A DNA stretch of 64,000 nt. Origin: Dipteris shenzhenensis. Lineage: Eukaryota; Polypodiophyta; Polypodiopsida; Gleicheniales. The position numbers and the translations under genes were made by a program. The notes below the pieces were generated by a model. That model was not told where the DNA came from, made no database searches, and saw nothing but the letters and a program-made list of their open reading frames with translations. Below, piece by piece: positions 1-9,949 of the stretch. Numbering within the stretch: the first letter of the stretch is position 1; every line of letters begins with the position of its first letter. The stretch lies in NCBI GenBank assembly GCA_047967505.1, contig CM106538.1. One strand, written 5' to 3'.

Positions 1-651
1 TAATTTGTAACACCATGAAGAATATACATGCCGACAACTCATTTGTTGTTTCATATGCTCCCTCCTCTCTACAAAGAGCTTTTCACGTTCTGCTGGTATC
101 TTAGTAGTACCCAATTTCAACTTGATTGCACTACAAATGCTACACTTTGAGAATGCGCTTGTATGAGAAACCGAGACATGCTTGAAGTTTGTGTTCCAAA
201 TTCTATTAAAGGTCGACTTTGGAACCTCCTTGTACCCTAGCTCTTTCATGGTCAGGTTGATCTCATGCATTATGTTCACTTGTTTGTACATATCTAGAAT
301 GACAAGTTATGTTTCTCTCATGCCATCTATTGTTGTTCTAGCTTTATGTGGCATCCTTTCAGCATTGTTATTCACAAAGCCATGTAATATAGCTCTTGCC
401 ATCTCCACATGATCCAACCCTTTTCTAATGATGCCTTTGTTTCCATGCATGGCATTTGTGCATCCAACATTATGTTGCTCCTTGTACCTATGGTATGAAG
501 TTTTAGAAATTTTGTGCGATTCATACCATGCCCTGCAACATATTTCCCTTCCATCAAAGCTAAACAGGTGTGACACAACACCTTTTGAATCAATCCACAT
601 AGCATTAGTGAAGCTATTGAAGATATAGGCCATTTGATTCTCCAAGTTCAT
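1..651 (-). pseudogene. Decayed conserved hypothetical, transposon-like gene (3' part)
   Basis: Read on the minus strand, this frame runs from a Met at 651 to the window edge with a single TAA at 307-309, so it is one coding unit with one nonsense lesion rather than two genes. The N-terminal part contains a Trp/Cys-rich stretch (CCRAWYESHKISK) and basic residues. The later part contains a CSIC cysteine pair (in FSKCSICSAIKLKLG) followed by a charged helix and a further Cys in MSCRH, which could form a zinc-binding site. I recall similar multi-copy hypothetical proteins in bryophytes, ferns and gymnosperms, where they behave like mobile-element genes; this is recollection, not a search. The frame is open at the window edge, so the gene continues to the left. 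Function unknown. Confidence 0.5.
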
Positions 652-893
652 GCTCTAAAATTCCACTCTCATTTGCATAACCAAATTATGATCTGCAATC
701 TAGCACACTTCAACTTACAACAATCTATAAGTGCCACTTGTTGAACATCTTCATGCATGCACTTCTTTGTCAAATGGCATTCAATTTCCTCTCTAGGCTT
801 GCAGTTAATCATATGATATTTTCTTTTTGTGTGAAGTGGTTCGACATTTAGGCAAGTACTACCACTCCCATCCTATGCTTTGGAAATTTTCAA

Positions 894-1317
894 TCAACCA
901 TCCATGTATCTTTCATATACTAAAGGTTGTAACAATGAGCCATCCTCAAATGTGATTTGATCTATTAGCCATGTCTTTAGTAGTACTGGAATAGAAACTT
1001 TAACCTTTTCACTACTCAAGTTCTCTGAGTGTGGCATATTACCTTCCACTATCACTCCAACATCATTTTCACCTAACTCTTCGAAGTTTAAAACCTCATC
1101 TGGTTGTACTAGAAACACTACCCCCGTTTTAGGTGTGTGTCTTATCCTTAGCCCATAGAAGAACTTTTTGCTCTCTCCATGTCTCCTGTACATCATATCT
1201 ATCTGATCTGCTAAGTTGCATACTGACATTATGTTCATGCACGTCGACCTCCTCTACAATGCTATTTTTATCATAGATCTTTAAGTCTTTCCTGTCCCAC
1301 CTAATAGTGCTTCCCAC
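894..1317 (-). pseudogene. Decayed N-terminal part of the same hypothetical gene
   Basis: Two overlapping minus-strand frames cover this stretch: one from 1317 (starting MGSTIRWDRKDLKIYDKN) and one ending at 894 (ending PLVYERYMDG). The overlap around 1129-1238 looks like a single coding sequence broken by a frameshift, because the upstream frame stops making sense where the downstream frame begins. Between 651 and 894 further Cys-rich residues can be read with stops. Together with the 1-651 segment this is probably one decayed gene reading leftward. No domain is recognised. Confidence 0.4.
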
Positions 1318-1691
<374 letters not shown>

Positions 1692-1742
1692 AGTGTGTGT
1701 GTATAGAATGTTCATGTGTCCAACATCATCATCTTATATAAT

Positions 1743-1745
<3 letters not shown>

Positions 1746-1809
<64 letters not shown>
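1746..1809. repeat. (CT)n microsatellite, second copy of a duplicated block
   Basis: About 32 CT units preceded by the same roughly 40-bp flank found before the 1566 array. The two arrays therefore arose by duplication of flank plus repeat. Confidence 0.95.
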
Positions 1810-1812
<3 letters not shown>

Positions 1813-1835
1813 GACATGCTAATTGGGAGCCAAAA

Positions 1836-3090
1836 GTACAAGATTGGTTTGAAAGTCGATCTTTGTCTCTCGTGTCCAATGGAGGAGGAAAAATCAAGAT
1901 CGGTTTTTAAACCAATCTGAACTGTCATGCATGGTCGACGATAAAAGTTCAAGATCGGTTTAAAAACCAATCTTAATCTCTCATGCCTCATGAAGGATGG
2001 AAGTTTAATGGTGGTTTCAAAATTGATCTTTGTCTCCCATTCCCGATTTAGGATGAGAATTTAACATCGGTTTTAAAACCAATCTTGATCTCTTATGCAC
2101 GATGGATGAGAAAAGTTCAAGATTGGTTTTAAATCCAATATTCATCTTGATCTTCATCCCTCATGCCTGACCAAGGATGAAAGTTTAAGATAATTTCCAA
2201 GACCAATCTTGGTCTCTCTTGTCTTATGGATGATGAGCTATCAAGAACGGTTTTGAAATTGATCTGGTACAGATTGCATGTTAAGGATTAAAGTAGATGA
2301 CATTTAAAATAGATTGTGGTCACTCATGCGCAATGGAGGTTGAAATTTTAAAACCGATTTGGATCTTGATCTCTCATGTTCGGATCGGTTTTAAAACCGA
2401 TCTCAAACTCCACCATGTCATATGAAGGATGAAGCCAATATTGGTTTTCAAATGATCATGGTCTCTCTTGATGAAAAAGATTAAATTTTTGTTAAAAGCG
2501 ATCTTGGACTCTTAGGTGAGTTGGAGGATCACTGATCAAGATCAATTTTGAAACTAATCTTGGCTTGAACCTTCACATGATATGATGGAGACCATGATCA
2601 GTTTTAAAAACAAACTCCTCCATTCGGCATCCAATTCACATGATATGATGGAGACCATGATCGGTTTTAAAAACAAACTCAAATTCTCTTCCTCCATTCG
2701 GCATCCAACATGAAGATTAGTTTTAAAACCGATCTTCGTCTCTCAACCATGGTAAAGTTTAACATCAATCATGGAGTCTTATGCATGGTGGAGGATAAAA
2801 GTTCAAGGTCGGATGAAGGATGAAAGTTTAAGATCGGTTTTAAAACCAATCATGGCCTCCAACATGTCATGTGGAGGATGAAACCAACATCAATTTTAAG
2901 GACAATCTTTGTTTCCATCATGGAAAACTTCAAGATCGGATCTTGGACTCTCATGTATGTTGTGGACGTGAAAGTTTGAGATCGATTTTAAAATTGATCA
3001 TGGTTTCCATCATGCCCTGTGGAGATTGAATCTTAAAACCATTCTACATCTCTCGTCATGGGACAGTGGTTTTGAAACCGGTCTTGGACT
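1836..3090. repeat. ~56-bp tandem repeat with a 24-bp palindromic core
   Basis: Each unit carries an imperfect copy of a 24-bp palindrome (core GATCGGTTTTAAAACCGATC flanked by AA and TT), followed by a spacer resembling GGTCTCTCATGC, then ATGGAGGATGAAAGTT. Palindrome starts read by eye fall at 1840, 1896, 1951, 2007, 2063, 2119, 2187 and 2243, a period of 55-56 bp with one 68-bp step. The array then becomes irregular with clear copies at 2383-2402 (perfect 20-bp core), 2713, 2830 and about 3062. This is a diverged minisatellite; no coding function is visible. Confidence 0.9.
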
Positions 3091-3109
3091 CTCATCCGTG
3101 GTGTGGACT

Positions 3110-4780
3110 AAATTATATTTAAATGTTTTATTATGGGGTTCTAAAGATATTTTAACTAAACTATACTAAAATACATAGTACAAACGTAATAAAATTACTT
3201 ATATTAATTGAACCTTAAAATTTATCTTGAACCTAAACTAAAAATGATTAATTTTAACTAGCTCCCTAAATAACATTTTGTTAAAATTCCCTATCTACTA
3301 TATTATTTTAGTTCCCTAACTAACATTTTATTTATCCTAACAAACATTTAATTTAAATTCCCTAACAAACGTTTTATTTATCCCTAACTAAAATATAATT
3401 AAATGCTATGGGTTTAAAAATATATCTGATATATTTCTCCTTATCAAAACATATTTTAATGATTAAAGTGTACTAAGATACATAGTCCAAACACAATAAA
3501 ATTACTTATACTAATACGTTCTACTAGAAATATTCTTCTTAATAATATTGAAATATTCTATAATAACTTATTTTAAAATAATTTATTCATAATAAGTTCC
3601 ATTTGTCCATACTTTTATCTATTACAAATATGTTTTACTAAATAAAATACTAACAGAATACGAAAACATATTTTAAATCTCTTCCATATTATATCCATTA
3701 TTAATTCAATTATTTTATATTCATACGTCTTATTAAAATATTTTAAAATATAATGTTATAAAAAATATATATTACCTACGTTTTAATAAATAAACCCTAC
3801 AGAATATAAAATATGTGTATGGAATAAATAAAATATATTAAATACTAGGTAACTCTTTCACTAAATCCCTAACTAACGTTTTAACGAACTCCCTAACTAA
3901 CGTTTGATTTGAATTAACTAATATGACTAATTAGGCTAAAGTTTAAACCTTAAAATTTATCCTAATCCTAAACTAAAAATGATTAATTTTAACAACTCCC
4001 TAAGTAATGTTTGGTTTAAATTTGCTAACTAATGTTTTATTTAAATTCCATAACTAACGTTTTATGTATCCTAACTAAAATATATTTAAATGCTTTATTA
4101 TGGGGTTCTAAACATATTTCAAACTAATCCCTAAATTACTAATCCCTAACTAATGTTTTAAATTCCCTAGCGAACGTTTTATTTAAATTTCCTAACTAAC
4201 TCCCTAACAAACTAATGGTGTTAGCTTTAATATTTAGCTTTAAAATTTATTAAACTAATGCCTTAAATTACTAATCCCTAACTAACATTTTATTTAAATT
4301 TCCTAACTAACTCCCTAACTAACATTTAACTGTTAATATGACTAATTAATATTTAAACCTAAACTAATGTTTAATCCTAAACCTAAACTAATGTTTAATC
4401 CTGAACCTAATCTAATGTTTAATCCTAAACCTAAACTAACATTTAACCTTAATATGACTAACTAACATTTAAACCTTAACTGATGTTTAAACCTAAACTA
4501 ACATTTAACCTTAACTAACATTTAAACCTAAACTAATTTGTCTAATTAGCCTAATAATTATCCTAAACCTAAATTAAACCTAAACTAACATTTGACCTTA
4601 ACTAATTAGCCTAGACTAAGTCACTAACGTTGAATTAGCCTACACTAATTGGTTTAGGTTTAAACCTAAACTAATTTAACTAATTAGCCTAGACTAAGTC
4701 ATTAACATTTAACCTTAACTAATTAGCCTAAACTAATTTAACTAGTTAGCCTAGACTAAGTCAGTAGCGTAAGCCTAAAC
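3110..4780. repeat. AT-rich degenerate tandem repeat block (CCTAAACTAACATTT-like)
   Basis: About 1.7 kb of very AT-rich sequence made of short degenerate units such as CCCTAACTAACGTTTTA and CCTAAACTAACATTTAA. A longer motif with TTATGGGGTTCTAAA and AATAAAATTACTTATA recurs at about 3120-3210 and 3400-3515, and its first half again near 4089, indicating older, larger duplications. There are no open frames. The CCTAAA words resemble the plant telomere unit CCCTAAA, but the run is too irregular to call an interstitial telomere. Confidence 0.7.
4361..4448. repeat. 24-bp tandem repeat, three units plus partial
   Basis: The unit AAACTAATGTTTAATCCTAA plus ACCT starts at 4361, 4385 and 4409 with one or two changes per copy and a degraded fourth copy at 4433. 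It is the best-preserved periodicity within the AT-rich block. Confidence 0.8.
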
Positions 4781-5270
4781 CTAAAGGCCTAAGCTATTGG
4801 AGTAGTAGCTTACCGTGAGCTGCAACATTGCCATCGCCATCGCCCTCACGCTCTGAGTCTTCTGCACACAGTCTGAGTTTGCCATCGCCATCGCCCTCAC
4901 ACTCTCTCTCGGAGTCTGCATCACCCTCACGCTCTCTCTCGGAGTCCTGTCCATGCTGAGAACTACCATCTCCCTCAATGTCTACATCAACAACTTCATC
5001 TCTCTCGGAGATCATATCATGCACAGGGATGACGTCTTCATCTGCATCTTGTTCTTAGACTTCAACAACGTTGTCCTGTCCATGCTGAGAACCGTCATTT
5101 CCCTCAATGTCTACATCAACAACTTCATCTCTCTCGAAGATCGCATCACGCGCAGGGATGACGTCTTCATCTGCACCTTGTTCTTGGACTTCAACGACAT
5201 TGTTGTTTGCATCAAGCTTTGGGAGGTCGTTGTCATTCCACGCTCCATTGCCATGGGAATCTAGCATCAT
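4781..5270 (-). pseudogene. Acidic repetitive ORF remnant with 129-bp internal duplication
   Basis: On the minus strand a Met at 5270 opens a very acidic frame (VVDVDIEG, ADEDVIPARDAIFERDE). It meets a TAA near 5055 where the duplicate copy has Gln (CAA), then continues through a second copy of the same peptide (HDMISERDEVVDVDIEGDG) and an Asp/Glu/Gly-rich tail full of SERE and GDGDG repeats. The DNA shows two units whose identical word CCTCAATG lies at 4973 and 5102, a 129-bp (43-codon) in-frame period. The preserved frame of the duplication suggests it was once coding. No family is recognised, and it may belong to a transposon. Confidence 0.4.
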
Positions 5271-5300
5271 TTCGGAGATAAGGTGGTCGCTTTGTCTAAG

Positions 5301-5306
5301 TCTCTC

Positions 5307-5387
<81 letters not shown>

Positions 5388-5437
5388 TACACACACACAC
5401 GCTCTTCCTCTTTGTCTCTCTCTCTCTCTCTCACGGT

Positions 5438-5510
<73 letters not shown>

Positions 5511-5540
5511 TCTCTCTCATGCTATCTCTCTCTCTCATGG

Positions 5541-5604
<64 letters not shown>

Positions 5605-5622
5605 ACATGCTCTCTCTCTCTC

Positions 5623-5666
<44 letters not shown>

Positions 5667-5679
5667 ATGTCACTCTCTG

Positions 5680-5719
<40 letters not shown>
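5301..5719. repeat. Compound (CT)n / (CA)n microsatellite
   Basis: About 420 bp alternating long CT runs with two CA runs (about 5367-5400 and 5579-5607), broken by short unique words (CTTCCTCTTTG, CACGGTCAG, CATGGTCG). The strong strand asymmetry (pyrimidine top, purine bottom) makes triplex formation possible. Frames through it are artefacts. Confidence 0.95.
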
Positions 5720-5721
<2 letters not shown>

Positions 5722-5814
5722 GATACTAAATATAGTAGTATGAACTCTTTTAACTCTCAAGAATTCAAACAAATTTTGAATTTCTCCCTTAACTCTAATT
5801 TCAAAATTTACACG

Positions 5815-5838
5815 AAGATCAATTTTAAAATCGATCTT
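5815..5838. repeat. Palindromic 24-mer, dispersed copy
   Basis: AAGATCAATTTTAAAATCGA followed by TCTT: a diverged copy of the palindrome seen in the 1.8-3.1 kb array, here as a single copy and followed by GATGGAGGATAGG, which matches the array spacer. Confidence 0.8.
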
Positions 5839-6076
5839 GATGGAGGATAGGAAAAAAAAGTTTAGTAATTGGTCCAGAATTCAAATTTTGAAAACATTCA
5901 AATAAGTTTTTTGAAATTTCTCTAGTCTTGAAGCTTTTTGTACAAGCTAAAGGTTCAAATATTATGTAGGTGAATTTGGGGATGCTAGCATTTATATTGT
6001 ACCTAAGTTTGGGGTTACATATTTGTCTAATTTTCTTCACTAGAATGGAATCTATTGTTAAGCTTAACTTCGAATA

Positions 6077-6198
6077 GAGGATGGGGCTAAAGGTGAAGGT
6101 GAAACCCTTTGCCCTGAATCATCCCCTTAACCAAGATCGGTTTTAAAATCGATCTTTGGTTGAGGGAATGAAGGGCAAAGGGTTTCCACCTCATCCTC
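6077..6198. repeat. ~122-bp foldback (hairpin) centred on the palindrome
   Basis: The palindrome at 6133-6156 is extended on both sides by long imperfect inverted arms: GAGGATG, GGTGAAACCCTTTGCCCT and CCCCTTAACC on the left mirror GGTTGAGGG, AGGGCAAAGGG and TTTCCACCTCATCCTC on the right. It has the size and shape of a small foldback or MITE-like unit. No target-site duplication or transposase end is recognised. Confidence 0.75.
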
Positions 6199-6704
6199 TA
6201 ATTCTTTACCTTGGAATTCCATACAAGGACAATCATATAGATATAAGGTGGTGATTGATCAAGGCATCTTTTCCTCAATATTTTATTGATTTGTCGTGGT
6301 CAAGACACCCATTGTTAGCAGCATCTAAGATTACTCAAATGAGTTAAAGCTTGAGATTGTAGAACACGCTCAGCAGTTGGTTGGGAAAAAAGTTTGAAGA
6401 GTTGACTTACCATGAAACTTATAATGCAAGGTACTATTATCAAAAGGGAGACTTAATCAAACCTGAGACAATGTAACATGCATCAAGCCTATTGCTAGCT
6501 TGCCCCATGCATGCATGTGATAAACTTGTAGTGAAAGGGCTTGCATACATGCTACCATAACTTCAAATTACTGGCTTAAGACTTTGCTCTTAATCTTCCC
6601 ATCAAAGAATGGTTTTAAAATCGGTCTTGGTTGGGGGATCAAAGGGAGGAAAGTGAAAGCATTTGTCCTCCATTGAAATCAATCTTCTTTGGATTTGAAG
6701 GACC

Positions 6705-6800
6705 ATGACTTTGCTCTTAATCTTCCCATCAAAGATCAGTTTTAAAATCAGTAGTGGTTTCAAAACTGATGTTTGATAGGAAGATTAAGAGCAAAGCCAT
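6705..6800. repeat. ~96-bp foldback with TTTGCTCTTAATCTTCC arms
   Basis: The left arm (CTTTGCTCTTAATCTTCCCA, then CAAAGATCAGTTTTAAAATC) pairs with the right arm (GTTTCAAAACTGATGTTTG, then GGAAGATTAAGAGCAAAG). The same left arm also occurs alone at about 6582-6605. A related right-arm segment recurs at about 6876-6918, as part of a 116-bp direct repeat starting at 6791 and 6907. Confidence 0.75.
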
Positions 6801-6847
6801 ATTGTTTCATATCCAAGGTTGCCCCTAAATCCAAGTTTTCATTCACC

Positions 6848-7121
6848 AAGATCGGTTTTAAAACCGGTCTTGGTTTCAAAACTGATGTTTGATATGAATA
6901 TTAAGAGCAAAGCCATATTGTTTCAAATCCAAGGTCACCTCTAAATCCAAGTTTTCATTCACCAAGATTGGTTTTAAGACTAGTCTTGGTTAGCGGATGA
7001 AAGACCTAGCCTTTTTCTGTTATCCTTCCCTTCCTTCCTTTCTTCTGTTATCTCTCCATTCCTAAGAAGATCAAAGGCAAGGCCTTTTAGGTCACCAAAG
7101 ATCAGTTTTAAAACCAATCTT
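6848..7121. repeat. Three further palindrome copies in a 116-bp direct repeat region
   Basis: Palindrome copies lie at 6848-6871 (AAGATCGGTTTTAAAACCGG plus TCTT, almost perfect), 6965-6988 and 7098-7121. The first two sit in a duplicated 116-bp segment that also contains AAATCCAAGTTTTCATTCAC. Confidence 0.8.
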
Positions 7122-7266
7122 GGAATTGAGCTCAAATGCTAATGTTAAATTTTGGCATTTAAATTTGATAGCTGCTTACAATCTTAGTCATTCTAAAGGT
7201 GGTAGTGTTTGGTATTTTATTTGTGTTTTGTTTTTCTTGATTTGACATTGTGTTGTGAAATAGGAC

Positions 7267-8417
7267 ATGGCAGGTAAGAGTACCGAAATGTCGACTAAGA
7301 AGTCAAAAGGAAAGAGAGTAAGTGGAAATACTGGTGATAGGAGTGCAACAAGCAGGAAGAACAAGCCCTCCTAGGATGTTTGTAGTGGTTGCAATGATCC
7401 ACAGTGGGGATGGTATGTGGACACATATAGTGAAAGTGGAAAACCTTTTAAGAAGGTCCACTTGTTTGTTAAAAGAAATGATTCTTTGGAATTCAAAGAT
7501 GTGGGGCATGTAACAGGAGTAAATAAGGGTATAGTGGGTCAAGAAGGTGATGAGGCCATCTTCGTCAAGTCAGCTTAAAAGTCTACTACCTGCCACCAGC
7601 ACATTATGATGAATCAAAACATAAGAAGGACAAGAAGGATTCCATGCAAAAAATGGGTTGGAATATTGTGATTGATGAAAACACAACTTCGGACATGATT
7701 GTTGACACTATCAACATAATTGGTCAAATAGGTGAGGGTAATGTAAAACAAGAAAATACTGAGGAGATACATGAAAGAGCCTTGGCGACTATCACTGAAG
7801 CAGAGCCATTGAGGATAGCACCATCAGAAGAGGACATTATTGGTTGGAAGGAGAAAGGAGACGGGATACACAATTTTCAACAGTACTATCCTTTTGGTCT
7901 AGATGGGTTCTCAATCCTTGTTTTAAATTGTACATAAGCACCAACTGATTACATGTATAGGCCCCTAGTAGAACAACACGTTTGCAATTTGGTCAAAGAA
8001 TTCTGCATAAATCCAAGTGACTGCTCTAGGAAAGCAGATGTGATGCCTTATGATCCAAACACTGATTTGCCACTAACCAATGTGATGCTTAAAGACATAC
8101 ACACCTATGCTTATTGGGTGCTATCAGGCTAGCACTCAATTGAAGCAGCTAAAATTTTGCAATTGAGTGATTTTCTAGCAGTTAAAGAAATCAAAGGTGT
8201 TTATGCAAGAAGAACTGCAAGAATAGTATTGAATTGTACAAAGCATATGTGTCTTCTAATTTCACGAAAGGTGAATGAGGAACTTCAAAAGAACATGAAG
8301 GATGTGCCTTATGCAGAGAAACTGAAGCAGCTATGGAGTTAGTGGGTTGCATTTGGGAGACCAGAGAAGCCTAAAGTTGGAGCCGCTAAAGGATACCAAG
8401 CACGAAAAGAATGGGTT
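7267..8417 (+). pseudogene. Broken gene of unknown family
   Basis: A coding-like reading begins at ATG 7267 (MAGKSTEMSTKKSKGKRV, a Lys-rich start). It passes a TAG near 7374, a short Cys/Trp stretch (CSGCNDPQWGWYVD) and a stop near 7576, shifts frame, and then runs through 7644-7937 (including NTTSDMIVDTINIIGQIGEG). Further coding-like sequence covers 7950-8342, with a stop in SG*HSIEAAK and a TAG at about 8340. It continues as WVAFGRPEKPKVGAAKGYQA and ends near a GTAAG donor-like site at about 8417. Two to four lesions interrupt an otherwise consistent reading, so I call one pseudogene rather than several small ORFs. No domain is recognised. Confidence 0.45.
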
Positions 8418-8485
8418 GTAAGAATTTCTTCTATAATTCTGTTTTTAAAAGTTGCTATCTTCGTGATATTATTTATTAACTGTAC

Positions 8486-8584
8486 AAGATCGCTTTTAAA
8501 ACCAATCTGGAGAGAAGTATGTGATTCCATGTTGTTGTTTCCGATTTCTCTTCCTTGTGTAAGCTCGGTTTTAAAATCGATCTT
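8486..8584. repeat. Two palindrome copies, 75 bp apart
   Basis: Copies at 8486-8509 (AAGATCGCTTTTAAAACCAA) and 8561-8584 (AAGCTCGGTTTTAAAATCGA) lie between the broken plus-strand gene and the minus-strand exon. These are the last copies I could find in the window. Confidence 0.75.
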
Positions 8585-8744
8585 GAGAGCAGTGTGTCAT
8601 ACATATATGCTATATTGGTGTTATGCAGGACTTTATTGATACTGTGCATTTGTCTTTTGGAAAGAGTTTCAACCAAAAAGATGTTCACATGATTATATTA
8701 TGCAAATAATTGAATAAATAACATGAAGGAGTCAAATCACTTAC

Positions 8745-9137
8745 AGTGATAAGATCATCAACCAAAGCACTATCGCCTACTATAAGCTCATCTCTTTGCT
8801 TGAAGGGCGCCCCCAACTTGATAATGGTAACAGCCAATGTTGCCAATGGCAATTGATTTCCCTCACCTTTATTTATCAAGTCCTTGCAAGTTTCCTTATG
8901 CTTAGAGATAGAATGCTCAGGAAGGAAGTATAGCTCTGAAACAAAGTTTGGAATTCTTTGAAGACAAGTGAAGGGATCAAATGTTAAGGTATAATCTAAT
9001 GTCCCTCCATCATTCCTCGCATTCTTCACATAGACAGAGAAGTTAACCACACGGATGCAATCCCCTACATTCAAAGTCTTGATAAAGTCCACATAGTAGA
9101 CCTCATCTATATGGAGAGTCATAACAAGACAAAGCAC
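8745..9137 (-). CDS. Internal exon of an unidentified gene (OB-fold-like?)
   Basis: On the minus strand an open 131-codon block is flanked by a good acceptor (CATCTGTAG before 9137) and a good donor (GTAAGT, plus-strand 8739-8744). The ORF itself continues to 8685 only by reading into the intron. The peptide includes VYYVDFIKTLNVGDCIRVVN, then FSVYVKNARNDGGTLDYTLT, and a C-terminal RDELIVGDSALVDDLIT. The pattern 'GD.IR..NFSV' followed by a strand-rich stretch recalls OB-fold single-strand DNA-binding proteins (RPA/POT1 type), but this is weak inference. There are no internal stops over 393 bp, unusual for this decayed neighbourhood. Flanking exons were not found. Confidence 0.4.
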
Positions 9138-9179
9138 CTACAGATGCACACACAAATGCATTTTCATAATTTAAAAAAA

Positions 9180-9420
9180 AACTTACAGACGTGTCTATTT
9201 GTGCGTTTGCAGACCTGCATCTAAAGGTGCATCTATATAACCTATAGATGTGCCTATAGATGTGCAAATAGATGCTCTGCTAGAAATTTAAAAAAAACAG
9301 AGATGCATTTATAGACTCGTCCATACACGCACAAATAAATGCCCTCTTGAACAGAGAGATGCGTATATAGACGCGCTTATAGACGCTTTGATAGATGCTC
9401 TACAGAATATTTTTTGTTAA
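9180..9420. repeat. Short degenerate repeats (ATAGATGTGC-like)
   Basis: Motifs such as ATAGATGTGC, ATAGACGCGC, GCAGACCTGCATC and ATAGATGCTC recur every 10-20 bp. The segment lies in the intron or upstream side of the minus-strand exon ending at 9137. Confidence 0.55.
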
Positions 9421-9848
9421 TAAAAGCAGAATTTTGTGTGCTTGAACAGAATGCTATGTATGTTGTGTATGCTATGTAGTTACAAGAATCCCATTTCCAC
9501 ATTGTGCAATTCAATTCTTACAACCAACCGCATTTTAATTAGCACTCTTGCAAGCACGTCAATAGCTAATGATTATAATTCCGAATAAAACATTACAACT
9601 CCAAAACGTTTAGTTCACGAGGCATTAATTGATAGAACATTGCACAAGAAAATTGAAAGCCAAAAAAATAAAAAGAGTATATATTAATTCATAGCTCAAA
9701 ATGTGCTTGTATGTACATATAGCACGAAGCCAAGCCACGTCCTGTGGCTTCAAGTACAAAAAATAAGAGGAGTGTATATACAAGAGAGGCACGAAGCCAA
9801 GCTAGTGGCTTTAAGTACAAAAAAGAGTAGCTAGCACTACTTCTACGA
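9421..9848. other. No gene seen
   Basis: AT-rich sequence. Two related words (GCACGAAGCCAAGC and AGTGGCTTTAAGTACAAAAA) recur at about 9722-9760 and 9789-9823, a small local duplication. Confidence 0.5.
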
Positions 9849-9941
9849 CTAATCTAAGTTCTTTGCATCCTCGCTCCCTTCTTCGCCCCCTTCTATGTCT
9901 CCTTCTTCCTCATCTTCTTCCTCATCTTCTTCTACAGGTCC
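9849..9941 (-). CDS. Possible acidic C-terminal exon
   Basis: On the minus strand a TTTACAG acceptor-like site is followed by an in-frame acidic tail (VEEDEEEDEEEGDIEGGEEG) ending at TAG 9849-9851. Acidic termini of this type are common in plant nuclear proteins and in transposases. It is on the same strand as the exon at 8745-9137 but upstream of it, so it cannot simply be its last exon. It could equally be low-complexity GAA-repeat DNA. Confidence 0.2.
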   Translation of the reverse strand, partial: GPVEEDEEEDEEEGDIEGGEEGSEDAKNLD

Positions 9942-9949
9942 CTGTAAAC

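Noticed and set aside
1836-3090. Palindromic repeats at regular spacing as a CRISPR array
   Set aside because: The spacers are themselves repeated (GGTCTCTCATGC, GGATGAAAGTT), the context is plant nuclear DNA, and no cas gene is present. It is a minisatellite.
4361-4780. Interstitial telomere (CCCTAAA)n
   Set aside because: The repeats are 20-24 bp and irregular; no run of consecutive heptamers is present.
5107-5729. 148- and 186-codon frames of Ser/Leu/Thr/His
   Set aside because: Translated CT/CA microsatellite.
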